A stretch of DNA of 10,346 bases from Ruminococcus flavefaciens (GCA_002350065.1 DEDQ01000016.1:1-10346), one strand, 5' to 3'; counted from the first letter of the stretch, positions 1-7,119 are shown. The notes: generated from the sequence alone by a model not told the origin. Numbers and translations: made by a program.

Positions 1-1
1 C

Positions 2-175
2 AGCCGCAGAGTGACTTTCGACATGGAGCTTGCAAGCTCCGAGGATATACAGAGCCTTTTCTCGATGACTCCGTACTACTACCGGACGGGCAAGTCCGAG
101 CAGGAACATCTCGCTGCACTGACCGAGCTCACCACAAAAGCAGACTTTGAAGTTTTAACTTATCGCAAGAAATAG
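2..175 (+). CDS. RlmA-like rRNA (guanine-N1)-methyltransferase, C-terminal fragment
   Basis: The window opens inside a gene; the last 57 codons are present and end at TAG 173-175. The fragment contains the motif LFSMTPYYYRT followed by a short helix and a basic end (VLTYRKK). An MTP-aromatic-aromatic-R motif close to the C-terminus is typical of the RlmA family, SAM-dependent methyltransferases that modify a guanine in hairpin 35 of 23S rRNA. The SAM-binding Rossmann domain and N-terminal zinc-binding part would lie upstream, outside the window. The next gene starts 10 bp after the stop, and the AGGAGGA ribosome binding site of that gene overlaps the stop codon, so the two are probably co-transcribed. 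The family call rests only on this short C-terminal match; another class I methyltransferase cannot be excluded. Confidence 0.7.
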   Translation, partial: SRRVTFDMELASSEDIQSLFSMTPYYYRTGKSEQEHLAALTELTTKADFEVLTYRKK

Positions 176-185
176 GAGGAAAAGT

Positions 186-1004
186 ATGAAAATCCTTATC
201 ACCGGCGGAACCGTTTTTGCAAGCAGATACACCGCGGAATATTTTGTCCGCAAGGGACATGAGGTCTTCGTGCTCAACCGCGGGAGCCGTCCCCAGCCGG
301 AGGGCGTGACTCATATCTGCGCCGACCGCCATTCCCTCGGTGATACCCTCAAAAAATACCGATTTGACGCGGTTCTGGACGTTACCTCCTACAATGAGAA
401 CGACGTCAGGACGCTGCATGAAGCCCTCGGCGAGTTCGGGAGCTACATTTTCGTGAGCTCGAGCGCGGTCTATCCGGAGACCCTCCCGCAGCCCTTCCGC
501 GAGGACATGGAGTGCGGACCAAACTCGATTTGGGGCGCATACGGCGTGAACAAGCTCGCCGCGGAGCGCTTCCTGCGCGAAAACGTCCCGCAGACGTACA
601 TCGTCCGTCCGCCGTACCTCTGCGGTCCGATGAACAACCTCCACCGCGAGGCGTTCGTCTTCGAGTGCGCCGAGCAGGACAAGCCATTCTACGTCCCGAA
701 GGACGGCAGTCTGCCGCTGCAATTCTTCCACATCGGCGACCTCTGCCGCTTCATGGAGAAATTGCTCGAAAAACAGCCAAATGAGCGCATTTTCAACGTC
801 GGATATCCCGAGCCCGTCAGCGTCCTCGAATGGGTGGAGCTCTGCTACGCCGTGCTCGGAAAAAAGCCGGAGCTCCGCTTCGTCAGCGGCGATATCCCGC
901 AGCGGAGCTACTTCCCGTTCTACGACTACGCATACGTTCTCGACACAGCGCGTCAGCAGTCGATAATGCCCGATATCACGCCGCTTCCGGAGGTACTTGC
1001 GTAA
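186..1004 (+). CDS. NAD-dependent epimerase/dehydratase (extended SDR), cut short by an in-frame TAA
   Basis: The 272-residue product is an atypical extended short-chain dehydrogenase, the class that uses NAD(P) to epimerise, dehydrate or reduce nucleotide sugars. The N-terminal Rossmann strand and glycine-rich turn are MKILITGGTVF (residues 1-11); the usual third glycine position reads ASR. Further hallmarks are D65 after a beta strand, SSSAVY at 91-96 and the catalytic YGVNK (Y119, K123), followed by RPPYLCGP near 141-148. ATG 186 is preceded by AGGAGGA at about 5 bp. Family members normally run beyond 300 residues. Here translation stops at TAA 1002-1004, but the same frame continues for 38 codons with a family-like C-terminus (see the separate tail entry). 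The Rossmann core and active site are intact, so a shortened protein might fold. The substrate cannot be told from sequence. Confidence 0.88.
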   Translation: MKILITGGTVFASRYTAEYFVRKGHEVFVLNRGSRPQPEGVTHICADRHSLGDTLKKYRFDAVLDVTSYNENDVRTLHEALGEFGSYIFVSSSAVYPETLPQPFREDMECGPNSIWGAYGVNKLAAERFLRENVPQTYIVRPPYLCGPMNNLHREAFVFECAEQDKPFYVPKDGSLPLQFFHIGDLCRFMEKLLEKQPNERIFNVGYPEPVSVLEWVELCYAVLGKKPELRFVSGDIPQRSYFPFYDYAYVLDTARQQSIMPDITPLPEVLA

Positions 1005-1121
1005 TCGTACAAATGGTTCGCGGCGCACCGTGAGCTGATAGTCCGCAAGCCGCTCCACGAGTTTATCGCCGATGAGCTTGAAAATGCGGAGGACGAAAAA
1101 TGGTCACAAAGAATGAGCTGA
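1005..1121 (+). pseudogene. Orphaned C-terminal tail of the epimerase, in frame after the TAA
   Basis: Reading on in the frame of the upstream epimerase gives 38 codons that begin SYKWFAAHRELIVRKP and end at TGA 1119-1121. An S/T-Y-x-W-F/Y segment followed by a RELxVRKP-like stretch is the expected end of these Firmicute epimerases. The tail would run 22 bp into the next gene, the usual tight packing of this operon. No start codon or ribosome binding site is placed to translate it alone. The simplest reading is a single-base nonsense change (for example from GAA, CAA, AAA or TTA) in a formerly longer gene, or a base-call error. Because the frame is unbroken, an insertion or deletion is not needed. 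Confidence 0.75.
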
Positions 1122-1837
1122 AAAGTGCGCTGGCTTCCCTCGGAGTGGAAAAGGGCATGATTCTGGAGGTACACAGCTCTCTCAGCAGCTTCGGACGGCT
1201 CGAGGGCGGCGCTCTCACGGTCATTGATGCGCTGAAGGAGCTCGTCACGGAGGAGGGCACGCTCTTCATGCCGGCACTCCGGCTGAGCAGGGAGCTTGAG
1301 CTCACCGCTCAGGACAGGGAGCTCGGGATAACGGTAAAGATAAAGGTGCTTGGCGCAGACGCCGAAAAGACCGCTATGGGAGCGGTCGCGGACACCTTCA
1401 GACTGCTTCCGGATACGCTCTGCGGACGCGATACCATAAGCACGGCTGGCTGGGGAAAACACGCTGAGGAGGCGCTGAAAGGCGGTCTTGACTACGCCAT
1501 TCACAACGGCGGAAAGGCTCTGCTTCTCGGAGTTGACATCTACAAGCTGACCGCCATGCATTACGTCGAGCCGGCAACTCCGCCGGATATCACTGCCATG
1601 TACGCGACAAATGAGGAGATAAACCGCATTTATCCGCCTGACGAATGGTTTATCGAGGCTGGACACCCTCCCGAAAAAGCGTGGTACAAGATACAGGCTA
1701 TGGCGTATGAGCGCGGACTTATCCGAGAGGCGCAGATAGGCGGCTGCAAGGCGATGTTCTTCGATATTCTGCCTGTCGTGGGACTGTATGAGAACGAGCT
1801 GAAAAATGACCCGTACGGTCTTTGGGGGATAAAATAG
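1100..1837 (+). CDS. AAC(3)-family N-acetyltransferase (aminoglycoside 3-N-acetyltransferase fold)
   Basis: The 245-residue protein belongs to the antibiotic N-acetyltransferase family, which transfers acetyl from acetyl-CoA to amines such as the 3-amino group of aminoglycosides. Visible family motifs are HSSLSSFG at residues 25-32, GGALTVIDAL at 36-45, GTLFMPAL at 53-60, MGAVADTFR at 93-101, LLLGVD near 141-146 and HYVE at 154-157, the conserved His-x-x-Glu position. The segment that normally reads R-S-x-H-P before a serine is replaced by LCGRDTISTAGWG, and the protein is shorter than the usual 260-290 residues, so aminoglycoside activity should not be assumed. GGAGGA at 1088-1093 sits 6 bp before ATG 1100. 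The start lies inside the tail of the preceding frame, suggesting translational coupling before that frame acquired its stop. Family membership is confident; substrate is unknown. Confidence 0.85.
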   Translation: MVTKNELKSALASLGVEKGMILEVHSSLSSFGRLEGGALTVIDALKELVTEEGTLFMPALRLSRELELTAQDRELGITVKIKVLGADAEKTAMGAVADTFRLLPDTLCGRDTISTAGWGKHAEEALKGGLDYAIHNGGKALLLGVDIYKLTAMHYVEPATPPDITAMYATNEEINRIYPPDEWFIEAGHPPEKAWYKIQAMAYERGLIREAQIGGCKAMFFDILPVVGLYENELKNDPYGLWGIK

Positions 1838-1852
1838 TAAAGGATTGATATT

Positions 1853-3604
1853 ATGGCTCTGGACGGAGCATTTCTCTACGCGGTGAAAACCGAGCTCCAG
1901 CCGCTTATCGGCGGCAGGATAGAAAAAATACACCAGCCCTCGCGCGAGGAGATCATCATCTCGATACGCACACGCGAAGGCTCGAAAAAGCTCTTCATAT
2001 CGGCAAATGCCGGCAGTGCGAGAGTTCACATCACGACGCGGCCTGTGGACAATCCGCAGACTCCGCCGATGTTCTGTATGCTCCTGCGCAAACGCCTCGG
2101 CAGCGGCAAGCTCATCGCCGTCCGTCAGGACGGGCTCGAGCGCATACTCTTCCTCGATTTCGAGTGCGTGAACGAGCTCGGCGACGTCGTGACGGTCACG
2201 CTCGCCTGCGAGATAATGGGACGCTGCTCGAACCTCATCATCATCGACCACGAGGGCAGAGTCGTTGACAGCATCAAGCGCGTCGACGAGGAAATGTCGC
2301 GCGAGAGGATAGTCCTGCCGGGCATGAGGTATTCCATGCCGCCGCGCGATGACCGTCTGAATTTCCTGACAGCCGAGCCGGAGGACATCACCGCCCGCCT
2401 GAGAGAAGTTCCCCCCGCGGAGCTCTCAAAGGCGCTGATACGCGTATTCGAGGGCATTTCGCCCGTGCTCGCGCGTGAGTGGACATTCTTCGCCGGAAGG
2501 GGAGCGGAGCTCCGCAGCGACACAGTCGCCGGCGACCAGCTCGACCGCCTGCTTTTCGACATAAAACGCACCAAGGAGCAGCTTCTCTCGGGCGAAAACT
2601 GCTTCACAGCCGCGAGCGACCGCGACGGAATGCTCAAGGACTTCTCATTCGTCCGGCTGAACCAGTACGGCACCCTGATGATAACGAAGGAGCTCCCCAG
2701 CGCGTCGGAGCTGCTCGACTACTTCTACTACGAGCGCGACCGCGCAGTCCGCACGAAACAGCGCGCAAACGACCTGTTCAAGCTGCTTGTGAACCTCACC
2801 GAGCGCACCTCGCGCCGAATCTCAGTCCAGCAGCAGGAGCTCGCAGCCTGCGCCGAAAAGGACACCTACAAGCTCTGGGGAGACCTCATCTCCGCGAATA
2901 TCTACCGTATCCAGAAGGGCGACGCTACGGCAAAGGTCGAGAATTTCTACGCCGAGGACTGTCCCACAGTCGAGATAGAGCTCGATATGCGCAAAACACC
3001 GGCTCAGAACGCCCAGCATTATTACTCCGAGTACAAAAAATGCGTCACCGCCGAGGAAAAGCTCGCGGGACAGATAGAAAAGGGCGAGGAGGAGCTCCAG
3101 TACCTCGACAGCGTATTCGACGCCCTCACGCGAGCCGAATCCGAAAACGACATAATCCAGCTCCGTCTCGAGCTCAGAGAGCAGGGCTATATCCGCTCGG
3201 GAGGCGGCAAGGCGAAGCCGCCGAAGGCTCTGCCGCCGATAGAGTACAAGTCCTCGGACGGCTACACGATACTCGTCGGCAGGAACAATCACCAGAACGA
3301 CCAGCTAACGCTAAAATTCGCGGAAAAGACCGATATATGGCTCCATACGCAGACCATTACCGGCTCGCATACGATAATCGTGACCGACGGCGAAACTCCT
3401 CCGGACAGAACTGTCGAGGAGGCAGCGACGATAGCCGCTGTCAACAGCAAGGGACGCAATTCCACGCTCGTGCCGGTCGATTACTGCCTCGCGCGGTACG
3501 TGAAAAAGCCCTCGGGCGCGAAGCCGGGCAAGGTCATCTTCACCAACTACAAAACGGCATTCGTCAAGCCCGATGCCGAGCTCGAGCAGAGCCTTCGCGT
3601 ATGA
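1853..3604 (+). CDS. rqcH: Ribosome quality-control factor RqcH (NFACT / FbpA family)
   Basis: This 583-residue protein is an NFACT-family member. RqcH binds the 50S subunit obstructed by peptidyl-tRNA and recruits tRNA-Ala to add a C-terminal alanine tail, marking the stalled chain for degradation. NFACT-N covers roughly residues 1-200 (MALDGAFLYAVKTEL, GGRIEKIHQP at 20-29). A helical and coiled-coil middle follows, with the KTPAQNAQHYYSEYKK signature at 381-396. NFACT-R (DUF814) lies at about 465-570 with GRNNHQNDQLTLKF and DIWLHTQTITGSH. The position of the D-R pair needed for tailing in Bacillus subtilis RqcH is E96-R97 here, a conservative change. Older annotations call this family fibronectin-binding protein, but no signal peptide is present. 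AAAGGA at 1839-1844 precedes ATG 1853 by 8 bp, and the stop overlaps the next start as ATGA. Confidence 0.93.
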   Translation: MALDGAFLYAVKTELQPLIGGRIEKIHQPSREEIIISIRTREGSKKLFISANAGSARVHITTRPVDNPQTPPMFCMLLRKRLGSGKLIAVRQDGLERILFLDFECVNELGDVVTVTLACEIMGRCSNLIIIDHEGRVVDSIKRVDEEMSRERIVLPGMRYSMPPRDDRLNFLTAEPEDITARLREVPPAELSKALIRVFEGISPVLAREWTFFAGRGAELRSDTVAGDQLDRLLFDIKRTKEQLLSGENCFTAASDRDGMLKDFSFVRLNQYGTLMITKELPSASELLDYFYYERDRAVRTKQRANDLFKLLVNLTERTSRRISVQQQELAACAEKDTYKLWGDLISANIYRIQKGDATAKVENFYAEDCPTVEIELDMRKTPAQNAQHYYSEYKKCVTAEEKLAGQIEKGEEELQYLDSVFDALTRAESENDIIQLRLELREQGYIRSGGGKAKPPKALPPIEYKSSDGYTILVGRNNHQNDQLTLKFAEKTDIWLHTQTITGSHTIIVTDGETPPDRTVEEAATIAAVNSKGRNSTLVPVDYCLARYVKKPSGAKPGKVIFTNYKTAFVKPDAELEQSLRV

Positions 3605-4113
3605 GGCTCGGGGCGGAATTTTTCAGGCGTGACGTTCTCGAGGTCGCACCTGACCTCGTCGGGAAGGTGCTCGTCCGCAGACTTGATGACGGCACCGAGC
3701 TCCGCGAGCGCATCGCCGAGACCGAAGCCTACCGCGGCGAGGAGGATAAGGGCTGCCATGCCTCAAAGGGACGCACTCCGCGGACGGAGCTGCTCTACGG
3801 CAAAAGCGGCGTGATATACGTCTATCTCTGCTACGGTATGCACTGGCTGATGAACGTCATCACCGGCGAAAGCGGTCAGCCGCAGGGAGTCCTCTTCCGC
3901 GCGGGAGAGATACACGACGGACCCGCGAAGCTCACGAAGTTCATGCAGGTGGACGGCAGCTTCAACGGCGCGGATATATGGAACAGCGAGAATATCTGGA
4001 TAGAGGACGACGGATATCGTCCGGAGATAAAAACAGCTCCGCGTGTCGGCATCGACTACGCGGGCGACTGCTGGAAGGCTATCGAATGGCGGTTTATCGC
4101 CGGAAAGGAGTAA
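3601..4113 (+). CDS. 3-methyladenine DNA glycosylase (AAG/MPG family)
   Basis: The 170-residue protein matches the AAG/MPG family of monofunctional glycosylases that excise alkylated purines and hypoxanthine to start base excision repair. By alignment to the human enzyme by eye, the catalytic glutamate is E42 in ETEAY, with Y44 and H53 in the pocket, Y75 and Y78 in YVYLCYGM (Y78 is the base-flipping tyrosine position) and R100 in VLFRA. PRVGIDYAG near the C-terminus is the usual RxGI segment. It is compact compared with the common 190-210 residues, mainly in the loop before RVGI and at the C-terminus. ATG 3601 overlaps the rqcH stop (ATGA), which points to translational coupling. The frame is open further upstream through rqcH, but only this start gives the family N-terminus (AEFFRRDVLEVAPDLVGK). 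Confidence 0.93.
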   Translation: MRLGAEFFRRDVLEVAPDLVGKVLVRRLDDGTELRERIAETEAYRGEEDKGCHASKGRTPRTELLYGKSGVIYVYLCYGMHWLMNVITGESGQPQGVLFRAGEIHDGPAKLTKFMQVDGSFNGADIWNSENIWIEDDGYRPEIKTAPRVGIDYAGDCWKAIEWRFIAGKE

Positions 4114-4120
4114 GCGCGTG
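4104..4120 (+). promoter_or_regulatory. Ribosome binding site that sets a GTG start for the AraC-type gene
   Basis: AAAGGAG at 4104-4110 lies 7 bp before GTG 4118-4120, within the last codons and stop of the glycosylase gene. An in-frame ATG at 4043 lies deep inside the glycosylase gene, has no comparable Shine-Dalgarno sequence and would add 25 residues without family resemblance. The GTG start is therefore preferred. Confidence 0.75.
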
Positions 4121-4918
4121 AATATACACTCCACAGGTCACGGCTCGGTCTACGGCAGAGATTACACCTACAGCCGCAGGGCTCAGAACGGCGTATACCT
4201 GCTTCTGCTGGCGAAAAGCCGTATTCGCGTCACATACGGCAGCCGGGATATAGCTCTGCCCGCGGGAACGCTCTTCCTCTTCGACGGGAGCAGCAGTATA
4301 AGGTACTCTGCCGCGGACGACTACCTCGTCTGCGACTGGATAGAGTTCGACGCCGGCGGCGATTCTGAGTTTTTCGAGCCGCTCGAGATACCCTGCAATA
4401 TGCCCGTTCAGTTCGCGGACGTCGGCTTTATCAGCGAGCTCATGCGGAATATCACCTCGGAGTTCTACTCGCAGAGCAGTCACCGCCTGAAAATGACCGA
4501 CGCGATGCTCAAGACCCTGCTGTTCAAGGCGGACGAGGTCTGCCGTATCCGCGACAGGTCTCAGTCATCAGCCTCCGAGCTGCACTACAGCCTGCTGATA
4601 GAGCTCCGCGAGAAGATATACCGCTATCCTCAGCGCAAGTGGAACGTTGACCTCATGGCGGCGGACGTGAATATGTCGAGGTCTTATTTCCAGCATATCT
4701 ACCGCGAGGTGTTCGGAGTTTCGTGCATGACCGACGTCATCAACGGCAAAATCGAAAAGGCGAAGGAGATACTCAGCGAGACCGGCTGTACCGTTTCGCA
4801 GGTGTCGGCGATGTGCGGATACGAGAACGAGGAGCACTTTATGCGTCAGTTCAAGAAAATCGTGGGAGTAACGCCTACCGGCTACAGACGAGGAGACAGT
4901 TCGGCTGAAATAAGGTAG
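4118..4918 (+). CDS. AraC/XylS-family transcriptional regulator
   Basis: With the GTG start the protein has 266 residues and the standard AraC layout. A cupin-like N-terminal domain at about 1-95 (with LPAGTLFLF at 47-55) probably binds a small ligand. A helical linker follows, then a C-terminal DNA-binding domain at about 165-257. The first helix-turn-helix is around VDLMAADVNMSRSYFQHIYR (177-196). The second is around VSQVSAMCGYENEEHFMRQF (226-245), followed by the family signature GVTPTGYR (250-257). It probably activates a nearby or distant carbohydrate or stress operon; its own target is not visible here. It follows the glycosylase gene by 4 bp and is likely the last tightly coupled gene of the operon. 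A short GC hairpin at 4923-4942 follows without a T-run, so it is not a convincing terminator. Confidence 0.93.
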   Translation: MNIHSTGHGSVYGRDYTYSRRAQNGVYLLLLAKSRIRVTYGSRDIALPAGTLFLFDGSSSIRYSAADDYLVCDWIEFDAGGDSEFFEPLEIPCNMPVQFADVGFISELMRNITSEFYSQSSHRLKMTDAMLKTLLFKADEVCRIRDRSQSSASELHYSLLIELREKIYRYPQRKWNVDLMAADVNMSRSYFQHIYREVFGVSCMTDVINGKIEKAKEILSETGCTVSQVSAMCGYENEEHFMRQFKKIVGVTPTGYRRGDSSAEIR

Positions 4919-4987
4919 TTTTCCTCCGGCTTTTAACGGAGGCGGAGAGGAATGAAGCGGCTCGCAAGGCATTGAAAGAGGATAACA

Positions 4988-5152
4988 ATGGATAAATGCA
5001 GATGTCACCATATTCCCAAAGAAGGCAGCTTCAAAGTCGGAGCGGAGTATGAGTATTCCTATATCATTGACGGTATATATGTGATCGATGATAACGGCAA
5101 CAGGTTTGATTTCAACGATTATACTTTTCTATGGTATTTCACAAAGCTGTAA
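4988..5152 (+). CDS. Small 54-residue protein of unknown function
   Basis: The frame runs from ATG 4988 to TAA 5150-5152. AGAGGA at 4977-4982 lies 5 bp before the start. The product begins MDKCRCHHIPKEG and continues with an alternating aromatic and acidic stretch (VGAEYEYSYIIDGIYVIDD), ending in LWYFTKL. The second half, strand-like segments around IDGIYVIDDNG, resembles small phage-type or accessory SH3-like proteins of Firmicutes, a loose impression only. C4, C6, H7 and H8 form a cluster that could bind metal. There is no signal peptide or membrane segment. Codons are more AT-rich than in the preceding operon. It lies 69 bp after the AraC-type gene and directly before a strong terminator, so it may be the last gene of the operon. 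No function is assigned. Confidence 0.6.
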   Translation: MDKCRCHHIPKEGSFKVGAEYEYSYIIDGIYVIDDNGNRFDFNDYTFLWYFTKL

Positions 5153-5159
5153 AAACAAA

Positions 5160-5198
5160 AAGAGCTATCTGATTCGTGAATTGAATCAGATAGCTCTT
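5160..5198. terminator. Bidirectional Rho-independent terminator between convergent genes
   Basis: A perfect 16-bp inverted repeat (5160-5175 with 5183-5198) encloses a 7-nt loop. On the + strand it is followed by TATCTTTT. On the - strand it is followed by TTTTTGTTTTT, a much better U-tract. It lies 8 bp after the small + strand gene and about 125 bp beyond the guaA stop on the other strand, so it can end transcription from both sides. Confidence 0.85.
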
Positions 5199-5321
5199 AT
5201 CTTTTCAGACAATTATTTTATTACTGTTGCCGATGATAGAGAAATGTTGCCAAATCGTTGCCATTCAGCTTATCCGCATCTTAAAAAGTACGGTATTAAG
5301 CCGTTTCAGGGAATATTTGCA
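5199..5321. other. Intergenic DNA between the terminator and the guaA stop
   Basis: No gene is supported in these 123 bp. A frame starting at 5088 passes through the terminator hairpin and has no ribosome binding site. The only regularity seen is GTTGCC three times, at 5226-5231, 5246-5251 and 5257-5262; whether it means anything is unclear. Confidence 0.5.
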
Positions 5322-6872
5322 TTATTCCCACTCAACCGTTCCCGGCGGCTTTGAGGTTATATCATAGACTACGCGGTTGACGTGCTCGACCTCGTTTGTG
5401 AGACGGTTCGACACGCGCGCGAGGACGTCGTAGGGGATACGAGCCCAGTCAGCGGTCATGAAGTCGTCAGTAGTAACGGCGCGGATAGCGATGAGGTGGT
5501 CATATGTGCGGTGGTCGCCCATAACTCCGACAGTGCGGACGTCGGGGAGGACTGCGAAGAACTGCTTGAGCTCGCTCTCGATGCCGCTCTTGCGTATCTC
5601 GTCGCGGAAAACGGCGTCAGCCTCCTGAAGGACCTTTATCTTCTCCTCGGTTATCTCGCCGAGGATACGAACTCCGAGACCCGGACCCGGGAAGGGCTGT
5701 CTCCACACGAGGTCGTGGGGGATACCGAGCTTTTCGCCTACAGCGCGTACCTCGTCCTTGAAGAGGTCAGCGAGGGGCTCGATAGTGCCGGCGAACTTGA
5801 TATCATCGGGCATTTTTACCATGTTGTGGTGGGTCTTGATGACAGCGGTGCTGCCCTGACCGGCTTTGTTGCCCTTGCCGGACTCGATACGGTCGGGGTA
5901 GATAGTGCCCTGAGCGAAGAAGCCGTCAGCTCCCTGCTCGCGTATCTTGCCCCAGAAGACGTTGTAGAACTCGGTGCCGATTATCTTGCGTTTCTGCTCG
6001 GGGTCGGTAACTCCCTTTAAAGCGGCGAGGAACTTGTCCTTGCAGTTGACGCGGACGAAGTTCATATCGAAGAGGCGTGTGAAGGTCTCCTCGACGAAGT
6101 CGCCCTCGTCCTTGCGCATGAGACCCTGATCGACGAAAACGCAGGTGAGCTGCTTGCCGACAGCGCGTGAGAGCAGACCTGCCGCAACGGAGGAATCAAC
6201 GCCTCCGGAGAGACCGAGAATGACCTTTTTATCGCCTATCTGCTCGCGGAGCTTAGCGACAGTTGACTCGATGAAATCGTCCATGACCCAGTCGCCGGTG
6301 AAGCCGCAGACCTCGTAGAGGAAGTTGTGGAGTATCTGCTTGCCGAATTCGCTGTGAGTGACCTCGGGGTGGAACTGAACGGCGTAGAGCTTCTTTTCGG
6401 GACATTCAAACGCTGCACAGGGACAATCCTCGGATTTAGCCTTAACGGTGAAGCCCTCGGGGAGCTTGCTTACGAAATCGGTATGGCTCATCCAGACGAC
6501 GCTGTTTTCGGGGACGTCCCTGAAGAGCAGACCGCCGGACTGAGCTATCTCAATTTTGCCGTATTCGCTCTTCTCGCAGCTTTCGACAGTGCCGCCGAGG
6601 GTATACGCCATGAGCTGGCAGCCGTAGCAGATGCCGAGTATCGGGATACCGAGCGAGAATATCTCCTCAGAGATATGGGGCGAAGCCGGGTCGTAAACGC
6701 TGTTGGGACCGCCGGTGAAGATGATGCCGTCGGGCTTGAGCGCCTTCAGCTCCTCAATGGGAGTGGTGTAGCTTTTGATTTCGCAGTAAACGCCGCACTC
6801 GCGGACTCTTCTGGCGATGAGCTGGTTATACTGACCGCCGAAGTCGAGAACGATGCAAAGCTGGTTTGCCAT
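5322..6872 (-). CDS. guaA: GMP synthase (glutamine-hydrolysing)
   Basis: GuaA converts XMP to GMP with ATP and glutamine in the cytoplasm. The 516-residue protein shows the class I amidotransferase domain first: GGPNSVY at 54-60, nucleophile C82 in GICYGCQ, and H168 and E170 in [11 protein letters not shown]. The ATP-pyrophosphatase domain follows, with the P-loop SGGVDSS at 222-228. The C-terminal dimerisation domain ends in the highly conserved KPPGTVEWE. The length is normal for the family. The start at 6872 gives the typical N-terminus ([22 protein letters not shown]) and has GGAGG 6 bp upstream; a frame start at 6902 would add ten atypical residues. The gene is transcribed alone from its own promoter and converges on the preceding + strand operon. 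Position 85 is Cys (GICYGCQ), where Met is usual; this flanks the nucleophile and is not catalytic. Confidence 0.98.
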   Translation of the reverse strand: MANQLCIVLDFGGQYNQLIARRVRECGVYCEIKSYTTPIEELKALKPDGIIFTGGPNSVYDPASPHISEEIFSLGIPILGICYGCQLMAYTLGGTVESCEKSEYGKIEIAQSGGLLFRDVPENSVVWMSHTDFVSKLPEGFTVKAKSEDCPCAAFECPEKKLYAVQFHPEVTHSEFGKQILHNFLYEVCGFTGDWVMDDFIESTVAKLREQIGDKKVILGLSGGVDSSVAAGLLSRAVGKQLTCVFVDQGLMRKDEGDFVEETFTRLFDMNFVRVNCKDKFLAALKGVTDPEQKRKIIGTEFYNVFWGKIREQGADGFFAQGTIYPDRIESGKGNKAGQGSTAVIKTHHNMVKMPDDIKFAGTIEPLADLFKDEVRAVGEKLGIPHDLVWRQPFPGPGLGVRILGEITEEKIKVLQEADAVFRDEIRKSGIESELKQFFAVLPDVRTVGVMGDHRTYDHLIAIRAVTTDDFMTADWARIPYDVLARVSNRLTNEVEHVNRVVYDITSKPPGTVEWE

Positions 6873-6890
6873 ACAGAACCTCCAGTTTCC

Positions 6891-6906
6891 CCGCGCAGAC
6901 ACGCGG
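6891..6906 (-). other. Small hairpin in the guaA 5' UTR
   Basis: CCGCG at 6891-6895 and CGCGG at 6902-6906 can form a 5-bp GC stem with a 6-nt loop, about 8 bp upstream of the guaA ribosome binding site. It has no U-tract, so it is not a terminator. It may affect mRNA stability or initiation; the function is uncertain. Confidence 0.3.
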
Positions 6907-6933
6907 AAGTTGTAGAATAGTTAATGTACTTTA

Positions 6934-6962
6934 ATTATGCCATTTTTTTTGTGATTTTTCAA
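6934..6962 (-). promoter_or_regulatory. Sigma-A-type promoter of guaA
   Basis: On the - strand TTGAAA (6957-6962) is separated by 17 bp from CATAAT (6934-6939). TGG directly before the -10 box gives an extended -10. The predicted start is near 6927, leaving a 5' UTR of about 55 nt before ATG 6872. This is too short for a purine riboswitch aptamer plus expression platform. Confidence 0.7.
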
Positions 6963-7094
6963 GTGCTTTGCAGAAATTTGTCAGTATAAATAAAATATAT
7001 CGTATATTTGCCGGAACTGTGGGGGAGGGACGCCTGCTGACAGCTCCGAGGGTGTGGCACAAGCCGATAAAGCACATATCGTTCAAAAAACAGA
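6963..7094. other. Non-coding gap with an unexplained GC-rich patch
   Basis: Between the guaA promoter and the DUF1508 terminator lies about 130 bp. The left half is very AT-rich, while roughly 7011-7070 is abruptly GC-rich (GTGGGGGAGGGACG followed by CTCCGAGGGTGTGGCAC). A 65-codon frame crosses it on the - strand but has no ribosome binding site, includes the guaA promoter region and looks random in composition. No known riboswitch or RNA motif was recognised. It could be an intergenic repeat or the relic of a lost gene. Confidence 0.4.
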
Positions 7095-7119
7095 GCGGAT
7101 AAGAGAGTTTCTTATCCGC
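7095..7119 (-). terminator. Rho-independent terminator of the DUF1508 gene
   Basis: GCGGATAAG at 7095-7103 pairs perfectly with CTTATCCGC at 7111-7119 around a 7-nt loop. Read on the - strand the stem is followed by TCTGTTTTTTGAAC, a proper T-run. It lies 15 bp beyond the stop codon of the gene at 7135-7512. Confidence 0.88.

Noticed and set aside
129..1058. 309-codon open frame on the - strand opposite the epimerase
   Set aside because: It is a shadow of the C/G-ending codon bias of the + strand gene; it has no family resemblance and no ribosome binding site.
953..2251. 432-codon - strand frame across the epimerase end, the AAC(3)-family gene and rqcH
   Set aside because: It spans three well-supported + strand genes and resembles no known protein.
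2479..3600. Upstream extension of the glycosylase frame through rqcH
   Set aside because: The extension is Arg/Pro-rich antisense-like composition from an alternative frame of rqcH; ATG 3601 gives the correct family N-terminus.
4923..4942. Hairpin after the AraC-type gene as a terminator
   Set aside because: The 6-bp stem CCTCCG/CGGAGG is not followed by a T-run on either strand.
5088..5354. 88-codon + strand frame running toward guaA
   Set aside because: It reads through the 16-bp terminator hairpin and has no plausible Shine-Dalgarno sequence.
6873..7094. Purine riboswitch upstream of guaA
   Set aside because: The predicted 5' UTR is only about 55 nt, and none of the conserved purine-aptamer loop sequences are seen in this interval.
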